Numbered from the stretch's first letter, positions 8,009 to 16,373 are shown. The stretch is DNA of 19,114 bases from UBA4416 sp031539425 (GCA_031539425.1 JAVKLI010000027.1:1-19114), one strand, 5' to 3'. The notes: generated by a model not told the origin, from the letters alone. Numbers and translations are program-made.

Positions 8009-8761
8009 ATGAAATATTTTTTTAATACCCTTAGTATATTTTTAATATTTAACACATCTATTTTTGCTAATAAAGAGCTGATATTAAAAGCAGAAAAAAG
8101 TTATAATAATAAACAATATGCCGATGCAGCTAGATGCTATGAAACCATTATTCAAAATGGATATAGCTCATATAAACTCTATTTTAATTTAGGTAATGCC
8201 TATTTTAAACAAAACAAAATTGGTAAAGCTATTTTTTGCTATGAAATGGCCAATAAACTCGAACCTAATAATGAAGAGATTAACCATAACTTAAATATTG
8301 CTCAAGAAAAAACAATTGATAAAATTGAATCCAAAGAAAACTTTATTTATCAATTGTTTAAAAACCATGTTGTCAATTTAATGTCTACCAAAGTGTGGAT
8401 GTGGCTAAATGTCTTGTTTTTATTGGCAAGTTGTATAACATTTATTTGTTTTAAAATATTCCAAAAATTAAAACTTCAAAAATTCTTTTTGTTTACTTCC
8501 TTTAGCTGTTTCTTTTTATTTTTGATTACCCTTGGATTGGGCTATATCGCCTCTGTAAATAAAACCAAAATTAAATTTGCCATTATAACGGTTTCTGAAA
8601 CTAAAGTATATGAAGAGCCTACCAATACAGCTGCATCTAAATATAATTTACATGATGGCACCAAAGTACGTCTTTTAAACTCCAACATGCACTGGACTAA
8701 TATTAAATTAGAAAATGGCAATGAAGGCTGGGTAAAAACAGCTGATATTGATTCGTTTTAA
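8009..8761 (+). CDS. batE: BatE, TPR and SH3-domain membrane protein
   Basis: A 250-residue protein with a signal peptide at 1-20 (ending IFA) and TPR repeats at about 22-95, including YFNLGNAYFKQNKIGKAIFCYE. Two membrane helices lie at about 129-150 and 158-182, and an SH3-like domain at about 192-247 (KVYEEP through GWVK). Both the TPR and SH3 parts should face the periplasm. TPR followed by two helices and SH3 is the standard BatE layout. The TPR aligns with that of BatC. SH3 domains of this type often bind peptides or cell-wall material, but no ligand can be deduced. It is the last gene of the operon; the next signal on this strand is the terminator at 8934. Confidence 0.92.
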   Translation: MKYFFNTLSIFLIFNTSIFANKELILKAEKSYNNKQYADAARCYETIIQNGYSSYKLYFNLGNAYFKQNKIGKAIFCYEMANKLEPNNEEINHNLNIAQEKTIDKIESKENFIYQLFKNHVVNLMSTKVWMWLNVLFLLASCITFICFKIFQKLKLQKFFLFTSFSCFFLFLITLGLGYIASVNKTKIKFAIITVSETKVYEEPTNTAASKYNLHDGTKVRLLNSNMHWTNIKLENGNEGWVKTADIDSF

Positions 8762-8933
8762 ATAATGGCAAAAAAATATAGAAGTAGAAGGATGCGATTT
8801 TTCTGTAGGCTGAACTTTATTTGAGCAATTTTAAACTATAAATTGTAAAAATGACCTATTGTATGATTAAATTGTAATTCAATGGTTATAAATAAAATAT
8901 TGACAATAAAACAAAAAATGCAGGTGTAAAACA
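8762..8933. other. AT-rich spacer after batE
   Basis: About 170 bases between the batE stop and the shared terminator. I see no gene, RNA or convincing promoter. A 19-codon frame starts at 8765 but has no support. Confidence 0.4.
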
Positions 8934-8968
8934 TAAAAAAAGCGAAACAATTGTTTCGCTTTTTTTTG
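8934..8968. terminator. Bidirectional rho-independent terminator, perfect 20-base palindrome
   Basis: AGCGAAACAA (8941-8950) is followed directly by its reverse complement TTGTTTCGCT (8951-8960). An A-run (8935-8941) precedes it and a T-run (8961-8967) follows. It can stop transcription from the bat operon on the plus strand and from the tRNA-Val side on the minus strand. Confidence 0.9.
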
Positions 8969-8978
8969 TTTGGAATTG

Positions 8979-9053
8979 TGGGAGATACAGGGTTCGAACC
9001 TGTGACCCTCTGCTTGTAAGGCAGATGCTCTGAACCAGCTGAGCTAATCTCCC
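8979..9053 (-). tRNA. tRNA-Val (anticodon TAC)
   Basis: A full cloverleaf reads on the minus strand. The acceptor stem is GGGAGAT/ATCTCCC with discriminator A. The anticodon stem is TCTGC/GCAGA around loop CTTACAA, and the T-arm is ACAGG-TTCGAAC-CCTGT. The anticodon TAC reads valine codons. It is 75 bases long and CCA is not encoded. It lies 59 bases after the GT87-like gene, so it may be transcribed with that gene cluster, and the palindromic terminator follows closely. Confidence 0.96.
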
Positions 9054-9112
9054 GAATTTTAGGGATGCAAATATAACATCTTATTTTTAAGCATCAAATG
9101 TTTTTTTAATTT

Positions 9113-10267
9113 TTATAATTCCATTGCCAATCTATATTTTTTGCAAAAAAATGAAGCTAAAATTATCCAAAATAAAAGAATGCTTACAAATGGTTTGGCA
9201 ATACACACTATTGATTCATTGCCTCTAACACTTAAGGGCATAATGTCTGTTGTCCATATAGACGTGAATATACAAACAATTCCAATGATGGTACTACGCT
9301 TAACCGTATTTTTAAAACTAAGTAACCAAAACAAGCAAGCAAATAAGGCTATAATAAACGTAGGCGATTCGGCACGGTGGTTAAATATAATGGTCCAAAT
9401 TAAAACAAAACAAAAATAAGAATGTCTGTAATGTTGATTTGCAAAATTTTTGTATTTAATGAAAGGTACAAAAAGTAAAACTAAACCAGTAAGTAATGTG
9501 TATAGCTTAAATGGTGCATTTGGAAATAAAAAGGCTGGGTATTGATAAATACTAAACCCAACAGATGCGGCATGGTCATTCATTAAAAGTTTAATCCAAT
9601 TTAAGTATTGAGTGTATAATTCTATTGGGTTTATAACGCATAAGGGTATTAGGGCAAATCCCAGCATTAGAATTATAAAATAAAGGATGTTTTTTAATTT
9701 TTGAGGATACACTAATATTAACACACAGGTAATTAAAGAAAATAGTTTAATGTAAATTCCAATTACAATAAACAATATGGCTAAAAATGGCTTGTTTTTT
9801 TCAAAATTAATAAACGTCAAAATGCTTAATCCTAAAATTAAAACATTGCTTTGAGAGTTTTGTGTAGACGGAAATAATTCAAAAAGTGACAATAAAAGTA
9901 GTAATCCAGCATTAGTATAGTTTATAGATTTTAATTTTATACAAGCTATAAAAAACACACTCACATTTAAAATATCCCATAAAAAAATACCCACGGCATT
10001 TGGTAAATAATAAAAAGGAAACATTCCTAATGCAAACGTGGGGCTGTATTTATATAAATCACCATAATAATTTGGATAATGAACATATAAGTTATTGTTG
10101 CATATTAAATTATAAAAGGAATATTTAAAAATTAAGTAATTATTATAAAACGCTTTACCTAATACTAAATTTTGGCAGGTAATAAACACAACAATTAATA
10201 ATAGAATAAAAGCAATATATTTTTTAGAGTACTCTATTTGATTGATATTTTGAAAAAATTGCTTCAT
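9113..10267 (-). CDS. GT87/DUF2029-like polytopic membrane glycosyltransferase
   Basis: A 384-residue integral membrane protein with about ten hydrophobic segments and no signal peptide. After the first helix (about 18-36) comes a conserved extracytoplasmic loop: NNYLIFKYSFYNLI, then LYKYSPTFAL at 71-80. QNSQSNVLILGL and a GIYIKLFSLI segment follow. This layout is typical of DUF2029 proteins, related to the lipid-linked-sugar mannosyltransferases of family GT87. The expected role is adding a sugar from a polyprenyl-phosphate donor to a glycan or lipid outside the membrane, but donor and acceptor are unknown. I do not see a clear DXD-type motif, and the first loop reads NN where many GT87 enzymes have an acidic residue. 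It begins 7 bases after the helicase-nuclease gene. Confidence 0.7.
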   Translation of the reverse strand: MKQFFQNINQIEYSKKYIAFILLLIVVFITCQNLVLGKAFYNNYLIFKYSFYNLICNNNLYVHYPNYYGDLYKYSPTFALGMFPFYYLPNAVGIFLWDILNVSVFFIACIKLKSINYTNAGLLLLLSLFELFPSTQNSQSNVLILGLSILTFINFEKNKPFLAILFIVIGIYIKLFSLITCVLILVYPQKLKNILYFIILMLGFALIPLCVINPIELYTQYLNWIKLLMNDHAASVGFSIYQYPAFLFPNAPFKLYTLLTGLVLLFVPFIKYKNFANQHYRHSYFCFVLIWTIIFNHRAESPTFIIALFACLFWLLSFKNTVKRSTIIGIVCIFTSIWTTDIMPLSVRGNESIVCIAKPFVSILLFWIILASFFCKKYRLAMEL

Positions 10268-10274
10268 TATATAT

Positions 10275-13200
10275 TTAATGTATTGAAATCACACTAAAAG
10301 TATCTACATATATTAAATATTGTTCTACAAATTGATACCCTAAATCGAACATGGCACTTTTGTACGCATTCATTTGGTTGTAATATTTTTTTTCGGTTTG
10401 ATTACCCGATTTGTAATCAATTATAATTGCTTTGTTATCAATCAACACAAGTCTATCAGGGCGCATCACATAGCCGTTATGTGTAAGTATGCTGTATTCA
10501 TTTTTTACAGTAAGGCCACTTTTATAGTATTCAGATACTATTGAAGATTGCAATATGTTTTTAATATTTATCTTAATATTTTCGTAATCGCCATGTGATA
10601 ATAGCGCTTCATTTGAATTAAATATTGTTTCAAAATCTTCTATAGAATTTAATGATGCAAGCATATTATGAATAATAATGCCTCTTTCTAAAGCTGTTGT
10701 TTGATGGGGTAATTCTAATTCTGGTTGTTTAATTTTAATGATATCTACAGAAGTGTTAAATTGCAAGGTTGCCAAGCCACCATTAGAATTTATAGGTATT
10801 ATTTCATTTGCAGGGTGTGATTGCGCCTGTTTTTTTAAACTACCATTTTGGTATTTTTTTAATTCATTGTTAAATTCAGGCTGTAGTTTAAAATATTGAT
10901 ACATCAATTGATTTAGGTTATTTGATGTTGTATCTTCTTTAAATGAAGCGCCAACGCAACTAATATATAGTCGATCAATGGCCCTTGTAAACGCCACGTA
11001 TAGTATATTTAAATCATCTAAATCTTTACCTTCATTTTCTTGTTCAATGTCTGATTTATAAATGGTGTCTTTTGGTTTTTTACTCACTGGCAATAATATC
11101 AATGGTAAATTAAGTTCTGTATTTTGTAATGGACGGCAAATAAATTCATCCGAATTTGTTTTAGGTTTGCTAATAGGTACAATTATAACCGGAAATTCTA
11201 ATCCTTTACTTTTATGTATGGTCATAATATTTATGGCGTTTACACCACTAGGAATAATAGCAGAAGCGGTATTGCTTTTATTTTCCCACCATAATAAAAA
11301 CTGAAAAATATGAGGCGAATAGTCGTTTGTAAATTCTAGCACTTCATCTAAAAAAAACTGAATATATAAAGGGTTATGCTCATGTAATTTTAAAACTTCT
11401 ATAACATTAACGCAGGTTTCAAATACATTTTGATTATTAGCGTTAATGCTATTTTTAGATAAATTTAATTCGTCAATAATTGTGAATATGTTGATTGGTG
11501 TTTGTTTTATTTGTTTTAAATATTTATAAAGGTTATCATCATTAATAATTTTAATTTGATGTAAAAAATTTATTATAGTTGCTGCTGCAATTTCATCTTT
11601 TTGGTTTAGCAATAAACTTAAAACACAAATAATTGTTTTAACTTCTTTGGCATTTTTTAATAGCAGTGATTCACTTGTAATTACAGGGTATTGACGTGAT
11701 AATAAATAATTTGCAATTTCTGATCCGATATTATTTTTTCTTACAATAATGCAAATGTCTTTATAAGTATAGCCATCTTTTAGGGCTTGCTCAATAGGGT
11801 GTATAATTTGTGTTTCAAATAACGCATCATTAAATGCTGAATCAAAAAATTGCACTTGAACATAGCCTTCATTTAAATTGTTTTTTGACACTAATTGTTC
11901 ATGGTTTTCATAAATACCAACATTTTGCGAAGATAAAAAATGATGTTTTAAATAATTAAATAGTTGGTTGTTAAAATTGATAATAGTACCAGTGCTTCTA
12001 TAGTTGGTGTTTAAATTTTGTAAATCAAAATTTTCAATCATTTTTTTTTCTCTTGCAATATCAATTAATGATTTTTGTTCTTGAGAGATGTCTAGTAGCG
12101 GTAGTTTTGCAAACTGATTTACATTGGCATTGCGCCATCTGTATATAGATTGTTTGGCGTCGCCTACTATTAAGTTGATGTTTCCATTACTTAACGAATC
12201 GTCTATTAATGGCAATAAATTAAGCCATTGTAGGGTAGAGGTATCTTGAAATTCATCTATTAAAAAGTGTTTATATCTGTTTCCAATTTTTTCATAAATA
12301 AAAGGTGTCGGTTCATTTTTTATTAATTCTGATATTTTAATATTAAATTCTGAAATAAACACTTTTTCTTCATCTTGCTTATATTGCTTCAGTATATCCG
12401 TTAGTTCATGTAATATGCCAATAGAATAAATATTTTTTTGAATAATTTGGTATAGTATTATTTTTTCAAAGTGTTCAGTTTGATATTGTTTAATGTCATT
12501 TAAAATTAGTGATAATTCATGCGTTAAACCATTTAATGTTGCTATGGTCTCATCATCAGCCTTGCTACTTGCCCATTTATTTTGTTCAATAGATGCTGTT
12601 ACATATGTGTTAAATAATTCGTTAACAGTATATAATTCTTTAGCATGATCTTCTAAGTTTTCTAATTTTTTAAGTAACCCAAACACGCCTTTTTTACCTT
12701 GGTATAAGTGCTCTTCTGTAATATGATTTTTTGTAAGTAATGTGAGCGCTTTATTTGCATCATTACTTAATTGAGTAACGTAATTATTAATATTATGAGT
12801 AATGTTTTTTTCTATGTCTAAAAAATGATTTAAAGGTATTTTAGAAAACTGGTCTAATTGCTGGTTCATGTTTTCTTTACCAGTTAATGAAATAATTTTA
12901 AGTAATGAGTTTTCAATTTGCCAACTTTCATTCTTTTTTAAATTACTAATTATAAATTGTGATAAAAAATTGGTAATCTCTTCGCTTACTCCAATTTCAT
13001 CTATTAAAAGCGAAACTACTTTTTCATATACTACTTTTTCATTTAATTCTACATTAAATTGAATGGGTAAATTTAAATCATGAGCAAATGTTTTAACAAT
13101 ACCAAATGTAAATTTATCTATAGTAGAAATAGATAAGTCAGAATAGTTATGTAAAATGCAGTTTAATAATTGTTGGCAACTTAGTTTTAATTCTTGCGGA

Positions 13201-13460
13201 GATATTTGTAACTCATCACATAAATTGGATGCCATATGTATTTTGTCTAATTCATTACTTAATACAATTTCTTTCAATGTTTTTAAAACCCTGTTTTTCA
13301 TTTCAACGGCAGCCATGTTGGTAAAGGTTATAGCCAAAATGTGCTTAAATGTATAGTGTATTTTATCTGGATTGGATAAAGCGATACATAAATAGTTTTT
13401 TACCAGCGTGTATGTTTTACCGCTACCAGCAGACGATTTATATACTTTAAGGTTTTTCAA
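10275..13460 (-). CDS. AddA/RecB-type UvrD-like helicase with C-terminal PD-(D/E)XK nuclease
   Basis: An about 1061-residue helicase-nuclease for processing double-strand DNA ends before recombination. Numbered from the TTG at 13460, motifs are: Walker A SSAGSGKT at about 9-16, Walker B IDEFQDTS at 401-408, GDAKQSIYRWR at 433-443, TNYRSTG, IHKSKGLEFP at about 748-757, and LYVAFTRA at 820-827. The nuclease residues are His931 (RGIIIH), Asp1002 (RPDR) and DYK at 1015-1017, so it appears active. Start: no ATG precedes Walker A. A stop codon sits just before another TTG at 13502, which would overlap lipB by 37 bases. The TTG at 13460 gives KNLKVYKSSAGSGKT, the usual family N-terminus, with a 5-base gap to lipB. 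No AddB-like partner lies within the window. Confidence 0.9.
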   Translation of the reverse strand: MKNLKVYKSSAGSGKTYTLVKNYLCIALSNPDKIHYTFKHILAITFTNMAAVEMKNRVLKTLKEIVLSNELDKIHMASNLCDELQISPQELKLSCQQLLNCILHNYSDLSISTIDKFTFGIVKTFAHDLNLPIQFNVELNEKVVYEKVVSLLIDEIGVSEEITNFLSQFIISNLKKNESWQIENSLLKIISLTGKENMNQQLDQFSKIPLNHFLDIEKNITHNINNYVTQLSNDANKALTLLTKNHITEEHLYQGKKGVFGLLKKLENLEDHAKELYTVNELFNTYVTASIEQNKWASSKADDETIATLNGLTHELSLILNDIKQYQTEHFEKIILYQIIQKNIYSIGILHELTDILKQYKQDEEKVFISEFNIKISELIKNEPTPFIYEKIGNRYKHFLIDEFQDTSTLQWLNLLPLIDDSLSNGNINLIVGDAKQSIYRWRNANVNQFAKLPLLDISQEQKSLIDIAREKKMIENFDLQNLNTNYRSTGTIINFNNQLFNYLKHHFLSSQNVGIYENHEQLVSKNNLNEGYVQVQFFDSAFNDALFETQIIHPIEQALKDGYTYKDICIIVRKNNIGSEIANYLLSRQYPVITSESLLLKNAKEVKTIICVLSLLLNQKDEIAAATIINFLHQIKIINDDNLYKYLKQIKQTPINIFTIIDELNLSKNSINANNQNVFETCVNVIEVLKLHEHNPLYIQFFLDEVLEFTNDYSPHIFQFLLWWENKSNTASAIIPSGVNAINIMTIHKSKGLEFPVIIVPISKPKTNSDEFICRPLQNTELNLPLILLPVSKKPKDTIYKSDIEQENEGKDLDDLNILYVAFTRAIDRLYISCVGASFKEDTTSNNLNQLMYQYFKLQPEFNNELKKYQNGSLKKQAQSHPANEIIPINSNGGLATLQFNTSVDIIKIKQPELELPHQTTALERGIIIHNMLASLNSIEDFETIFNSNEALLSHGDYENIKINIKNILQSSIVSEYYKSGLTVKNEYSILTHNGYVMRPDRLVLIDNKAIIIDYKSGNQTEKKYYNQMNAYKSAMFDLGYQFVEQYLIYVDTFSVISIH

Positions 13461-13465
13461 TTTTT

Positions 13466-14179
13466 TTAAATAATTGTTTTGGAATAAGACTGAAAAGAAC
13501 AATTAAAAATAGTGCTAAAATGCGTTAATAGTTTTTGTTTTACTTCTGCAATATCTACCTCTTCTCCTAACTCTTCCTGCATACTTGTAACGCTTTTGTT
13601 TTGTATACCACATGGTATGATATTATTAAAATAATTTAAATTACTGTTAACGTTAAAGCCCCATCCGTGCATGGTAATCCATCTACTGCATTTAATACCA
13701 AAGGCACAAATTTTCCGGGCTTTGCTTGTGTTCACGTCAATCCATACGCCTGTTTCGCCTCTGCTTCTTTCGCTTTTAATGCCATAGTTGGCAAGAGTTA
13801 AAATAATTACTTCTTCCAAACTTCTTAAATACCAATTAATATCTGTATTAAATTGTTCTAAATCTAAAATTGGGTAACCCACAATTTGCCCTGGGCCATG
13901 GTAAGTAATATCTCCGCCTCTGTTGGTAGTATAAAAGGTAGCGCTATGTGTTTTTAATTCCGTGTCATTTAATAATAAATGGCTGGTATTACCGCTTTTA
14001 CCAATGGTGTAAACATGTGGATGTTCTACAAACAGTAAATAGTTAGGAATACTAACAGGGATTGGATTATTTTTATTTTCAAGTTTAGTGGTTACATTTT
14101 TTTGCAACAATTTTTCTTGATAATCCCAAGCCAATTGGTAATCTATAATGCCCATATCTGAAAATAAAATGGTGGGCAT
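13466..14179 (-). CDS. lipB: Octanoyl-[acyl-carrier-protein]:protein N-octanoyltransferase LipB
   Basis: LipB moves an octanoyl group from acyl-carrier protein to the lipoyl domains of 2-oxoacid dehydrogenases and the glycine cleavage H protein, the first step of lipoate synthesis in the cytoplasm. The protein has 237 residues. The signature RGGDITYHGPGQIVGYPILDL spans about 87-107. The catalytic lysine is in ARKICAFGIK (Lys156) and the catalytic cysteine in IPCGI (Cys190), both intact. MHGWGFNVN at 170-178 is also conserved. The ATG at 14179 lies 7 bases after the isomerase stop. LipA, which completes the pathway, is not in this window. Confidence 0.97.
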   Translation of the reverse strand: MPTILFSDMGIIDYQLAWDYQEKLLQKNVTTKLENKNNPIPVSIPNYLLFVEHPHVYTIGKSGNTSHLLLNDTELKTHSATFYTTNRGGDITYHGPGQIVGYPILDLEQFNTDINWYLRSLEEVIILTLANYGIKSERSRGETGVWIDVNTSKARKICAFGIKCSRWITMHGWGFNVNSNLNYFNNIIPCGIQNKSVTSMQEELGEEVDIAEVKQKLLTHFSTIFNCSFQSYSKTII

Positions 14180-14186
14180 GTTAATG

Positions 14187-15170
14187 TTATTTTAACTTAC
14201 TTAACGATTCTTTTAAGTGATTGATAATATTAACTTCTGTAGCATCAATATTTTTATTGTCTGCTATATAGCAAGATATCCAATCGCCTATGTGTATTAA
14301 ATAAATATTTTGTTCTAGTAGCGTTTTGCCTTGTGCCGTAATTTCAATAACGTCTGAACTAAATTTTTCAAAAATAGGCTTGCATATTTGGTAGCGTCCT
14401 TCAGTGCGGTTGTAATCAAAAGAGGTTTTAAAAACTATCACAATTAAATTATTGTTTTTCTCTGTCCAGCCTACTAATTCATTATGGTTCATTTCTGGCA
14501 ATACATGGTGCCAACAAAGCATTTTGCTGTTTTCGTTTATTTGTTGCCTTAATCTAACCACCACACCCTCAGTTTGCCCTAATGAATAAATTACAGGCAA
14601 TTTGTTTGTTAGTTTTTTGGCAATAATTTGAGCTTCTTGTTGAATATCTTTTTTTGAATTATTTAACAATGTTATAGATTGTGAAATTTGAGCTAAATAA
14701 TTTTCTTTAACTAAATCATTAAATTGGACTATATGAAATAGTTGCACTAATGAATAACCAGCAGAAGATCGCGGCGGCTGTCCACCAGGAATAATAATTA
14801 AATCCAAGTTATGTTGTTTGGCTAGTTCGGCTACTTGACCGCCGCTAGTAATACATACTATTTGACATTTTTGATTTATAGCCATTTCCATGGCGTGTAA
14901 TGTTTCTTCAGTATTTCCGCTATAGGAAGAGATGATAACTAAAGTATTTTTGTTAGCAAACGATGGTAAGAAATAATTTTTATTTATGGTTATTGGTACT
15001 ATGCAATCAAATAAAACAGTTTCAGCTAAAATGCTGCCACCAATACCAGAGCCTCCTAAGCCCGAAACTACAATATTTTGAATATCATGCTTTTTAGTTA
15101 AGGTTGAAGCACTAGCAACTTCTAATGCTTTTTGAAGTTGAACCGGAAATCCATCGACAAGGGTTTTCAT
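14187..15170 (-). CDS. Bifunctional phosphoglucose/phosphomannose isomerase (SIS family)
   Basis: A 327-residue enzyme with two SIS sugar-isomerase domains that interconverts fructose-6-phosphate with glucose-6-phosphate and mannose-6-phosphate. Motifs are SGLGGSGIGG at 36-45, SSYSGNTEET at 81-90 (phosphosugar site), PPRSSAGYSL at 132-141 and PEMNHNELVGW at 225-235. The last two are characteristic of the bifunctional PGI/PMI group rather than classical Pgi, which is much longer. Start: an in-frame TTG at 15200 would add ten residues, but the ATG at 15170 gives MKTLVDGFP and fits better. It lies 50 bases after the outer-membrane protein gene and leads into lipB. With the nearby fbp gene it suggests gluconeogenesis, although the two are in different transcripts. 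Confidence 0.88.
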   Translation of the reverse strand: MKTLVDGFPVQLQKALEVASASTLTKKHDIQNIVVSGLGGSGIGGSILAETVLFDCIVPITINKNYFLPSFANKNTLVIISSYSGNTEETLHAMEMAINQKCQIVCITSGGQVAELAKQHNLDLIIIPGGQPPRSSAGYSLVQLFHIVQFNDLVKENYLAQISQSITLLNNSKKDIQQEAQIIAKKLTNKLPVIYSLGQTEGVVVRLRQQINENSKMLCWHHVLPEMNHNELVGWTEKNNNLIVIVFKTSFDYNRTEGRYQICKPIFEKFSSDVIEITAQGKTLLEQNIYLIHIGDWISCYIADNKNIDATEVNIINHLKESLSKLK

Positions 15171-15220
15171 AGTTAAAAAATTAGTTGGTAAATATATCAA
15201 TAATAAATTATTTGGTATTG

Positions 15221-15781
15221 CTATAACCCAACATTAAACCCTATTTGAATATTAGGATTAGGGTATGGATTTAACATGCTATTTGTAAAGTTGTAATAGT
15301 AGGTAGCTGTAATACTTATTTTATCACTAATATAGGATGAATACCCAACCCCTAAAGTGTAAATATCTAGCCATTTGCGTGTAAAGGGTGTTGTTGTATA
15401 ATTAAGCACGTTTAGTAAATCGTAACCAGCGTGTATAAAAATATTTTCAACTACATTAAATCTTGCAAAAGCATTAAACCCATAAACAGACTGAGAATAG
15501 TTAATTAATGTAGTATTTACACTAATATAGTGATAGGTAACGCCAGCTGCTATATTAAAATTATTGAATATTTTATAACCCAAGTAAGGTTGTAAATTTA
15601 TTTGAGTGATACTTCCAAAACTTGCGCCTACGCCGCTGCCATAAAATAGGTTATTTGAATAAGAATTGGTATTATTTTGTTTTTTATTGGTGTTACTAGG
15701 AGGTTTAATGTCATCTTGAGCAAATGTATTGACACCTAAAGTAATTAAAGTCAAAACTAAGGGTTGAAATAAAATGTTCAT
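15221..15781 (-). CDS. Small outer-membrane beta-barrel protein, function unknown
   Basis: A 186-residue secreted protein. A signal peptide covers 1-21 (ending TFA), followed by an Asn/Gln/Lys-rich linker at about 24-43. A barrel-like region runs from about 45 to the end: alternating hydrophobic and polar strands with paired aromatics and Gly turns, as in FYGSGVGASFG, YLGYKIFNNFNIAAGVTYHYI and LGVGYSSYISDKISITATYYY. About eight strands would fit. The protein ends GFNVGL. I recognise the general type, seen often in Bacteroidota, but no specific function. The ATG is only 20 bases after the HU terminator's T-run, which leaves little room for a separate promoter. The isomerase gene follows after 50 bases. 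Confidence 0.8.
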   Translation of the reverse strand: MNILFQPLVLTLITLGVNTFAQDDIKPPSNTNKKQNNTNSYSNNLFYGSGVGASFGSITQINLQPYLGYKIFNNFNIAAGVTYHYISVNTTLINYSQSVYGFNAFARFNVVENIFIHAGYDLLNVLNYTTTPFTRKWLDIYTLGVGYSSYISDKISITATYYYNFTNSMLNPYPNPNIQIGFNVGL

Positions 15782-15796
15782 AGATATAATTTATAA

Positions 15797-15834
15797 CAAA
15801 AAAATCGCCTCCATTATTTAAATAGAGGCGATTT
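15797..15834 (-). terminator. Rho-independent terminator of the HU gene
   Basis: Perfect 10-base stem AAATCGCCTC (15802-15811) with GAGGCGATTT (15825-15834). On the minus strand it is followed by a run of T. It lies 18 bases after the HU stop codon. Confidence 0.88.
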
Positions 15835-15852
15835 AAAATTAAATAAAGAAAA

Positions 15853-16134
15853 TTATTTTCCTTTGTTAACGTTTCCAGCTAATTCAGCACCAGCTTTAAA
15901 TTTAACTACTTTTTTAGCAGCAATTTTAATTTCTTTGCCAGTTTGAGGGTTACGCCCCATTCTTGCAGCACGTTTAGCTACTGAAAAAGATCCAAATCCG
16001 ATTAAAGATATACGATCTCCTTTTTTAAGCGCTTTAGCAACTGCTTCAATAGTAGCGTCTAATGCACGACCAGCATCAGCTTTTGTAGATTTTGTAGTTG
16101 CAGCAATTGCATCAATTAATTCAGCTTTGTTCAT
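15853..16134 (-). CDS. HU-family DNA-binding protein
   Basis: A 93-residue histone-like protein that binds and bends DNA as a dimer. It begins with the usual MNKAELIDAIA helix. GDRISLIGFGSFSV (39-52) forms the saddle, and the signature RMGRNPQTGKEIKIAAKKVVKFKAG covers 58-82, with Pro63 as the intercalating residue of the arm. Length and sequence fit canonical HU closely; IHF is less likely given the plain HU arm. It is monocistronic in appearance, with its own terminator 18 bases downstream. About 240 AT-rich bases separate its start from the divergent tRNA-Glu. Confidence 0.97.
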   Translation of the reverse strand: MNKAELIDAIAATTKSTKADAGRALDATIEAVAKALKKGDRISLIGFGSFSVAKRAARMGRNPQTGKEIKIAAKKVVKFKAGAELAGNVNKGK

Positions 16135-16209
16135 AGTTGTTTTTTTTAAGGTTAAAATTATACTGCAATTATAGTATGTTTCGTGATTATGATGCGCACA
16201 TATACCCCG

Positions 16210-16238
16210 TTTTGTTAATAAAATAGACCTTTTGTTAA
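16210..16238. repeat. 9-base direct repeat with 20-base period upstream of the HU gene
   Basis: TTTTGTTAA occurs at 16210-16218 and again at 16230-16238, exactly 20 bases apart, about two helical turns. It lies in the region between the divergent HU and tRNA-Glu genes, about 80-100 bases upstream of the HU start. It could be a paired protein site, but the sequence is AT-rich enough that chance is possible. Confidence 0.35.
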
Positions 16239-16349
16239 AAAGTTACCCCCTTTAGCTGTAGTAAAATCAATACTGTGTAAAAAAATAACCGCTTTTAAGT
16301 CTAGAAATAAAAGAAATAATCTATTTTATAGATGTATTAAAAAATAGTG

Positions 16350-16357
16350 TACATTTG
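16350..16357 (+). promoter_or_regulatory. Candidate -7 box of tRNA-Glu
   Basis: TACATTTG is an exact match to the Bacteroidota TAnnTTTG consensus and ends 16 bases before the mature tRNA. I see no TTG at the -33 position, so support comes from the -7 box and its position. Confidence 0.45.
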
Positions 16358-16373
16358 TATTCTCAAAAAACAA

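Noticed and set aside
8765..8824. A 19-codon Arg/Lys-rich frame right after batE
   Set aside because: Very short, no conserved motif, and basic residues are expected from AGA/AAA-rich DNA.
8979..9053. tRNA-Val as an integration site for a mobile element
   Set aside because: No integrase, no duplicated tRNA end and no foreign-looking genes beside it.
9141..9419. Plus-strand frame opposite the GT87-like gene
   Set aside because: No signal or domain; the opposite strand carries a coherent polytopic membrane protein.
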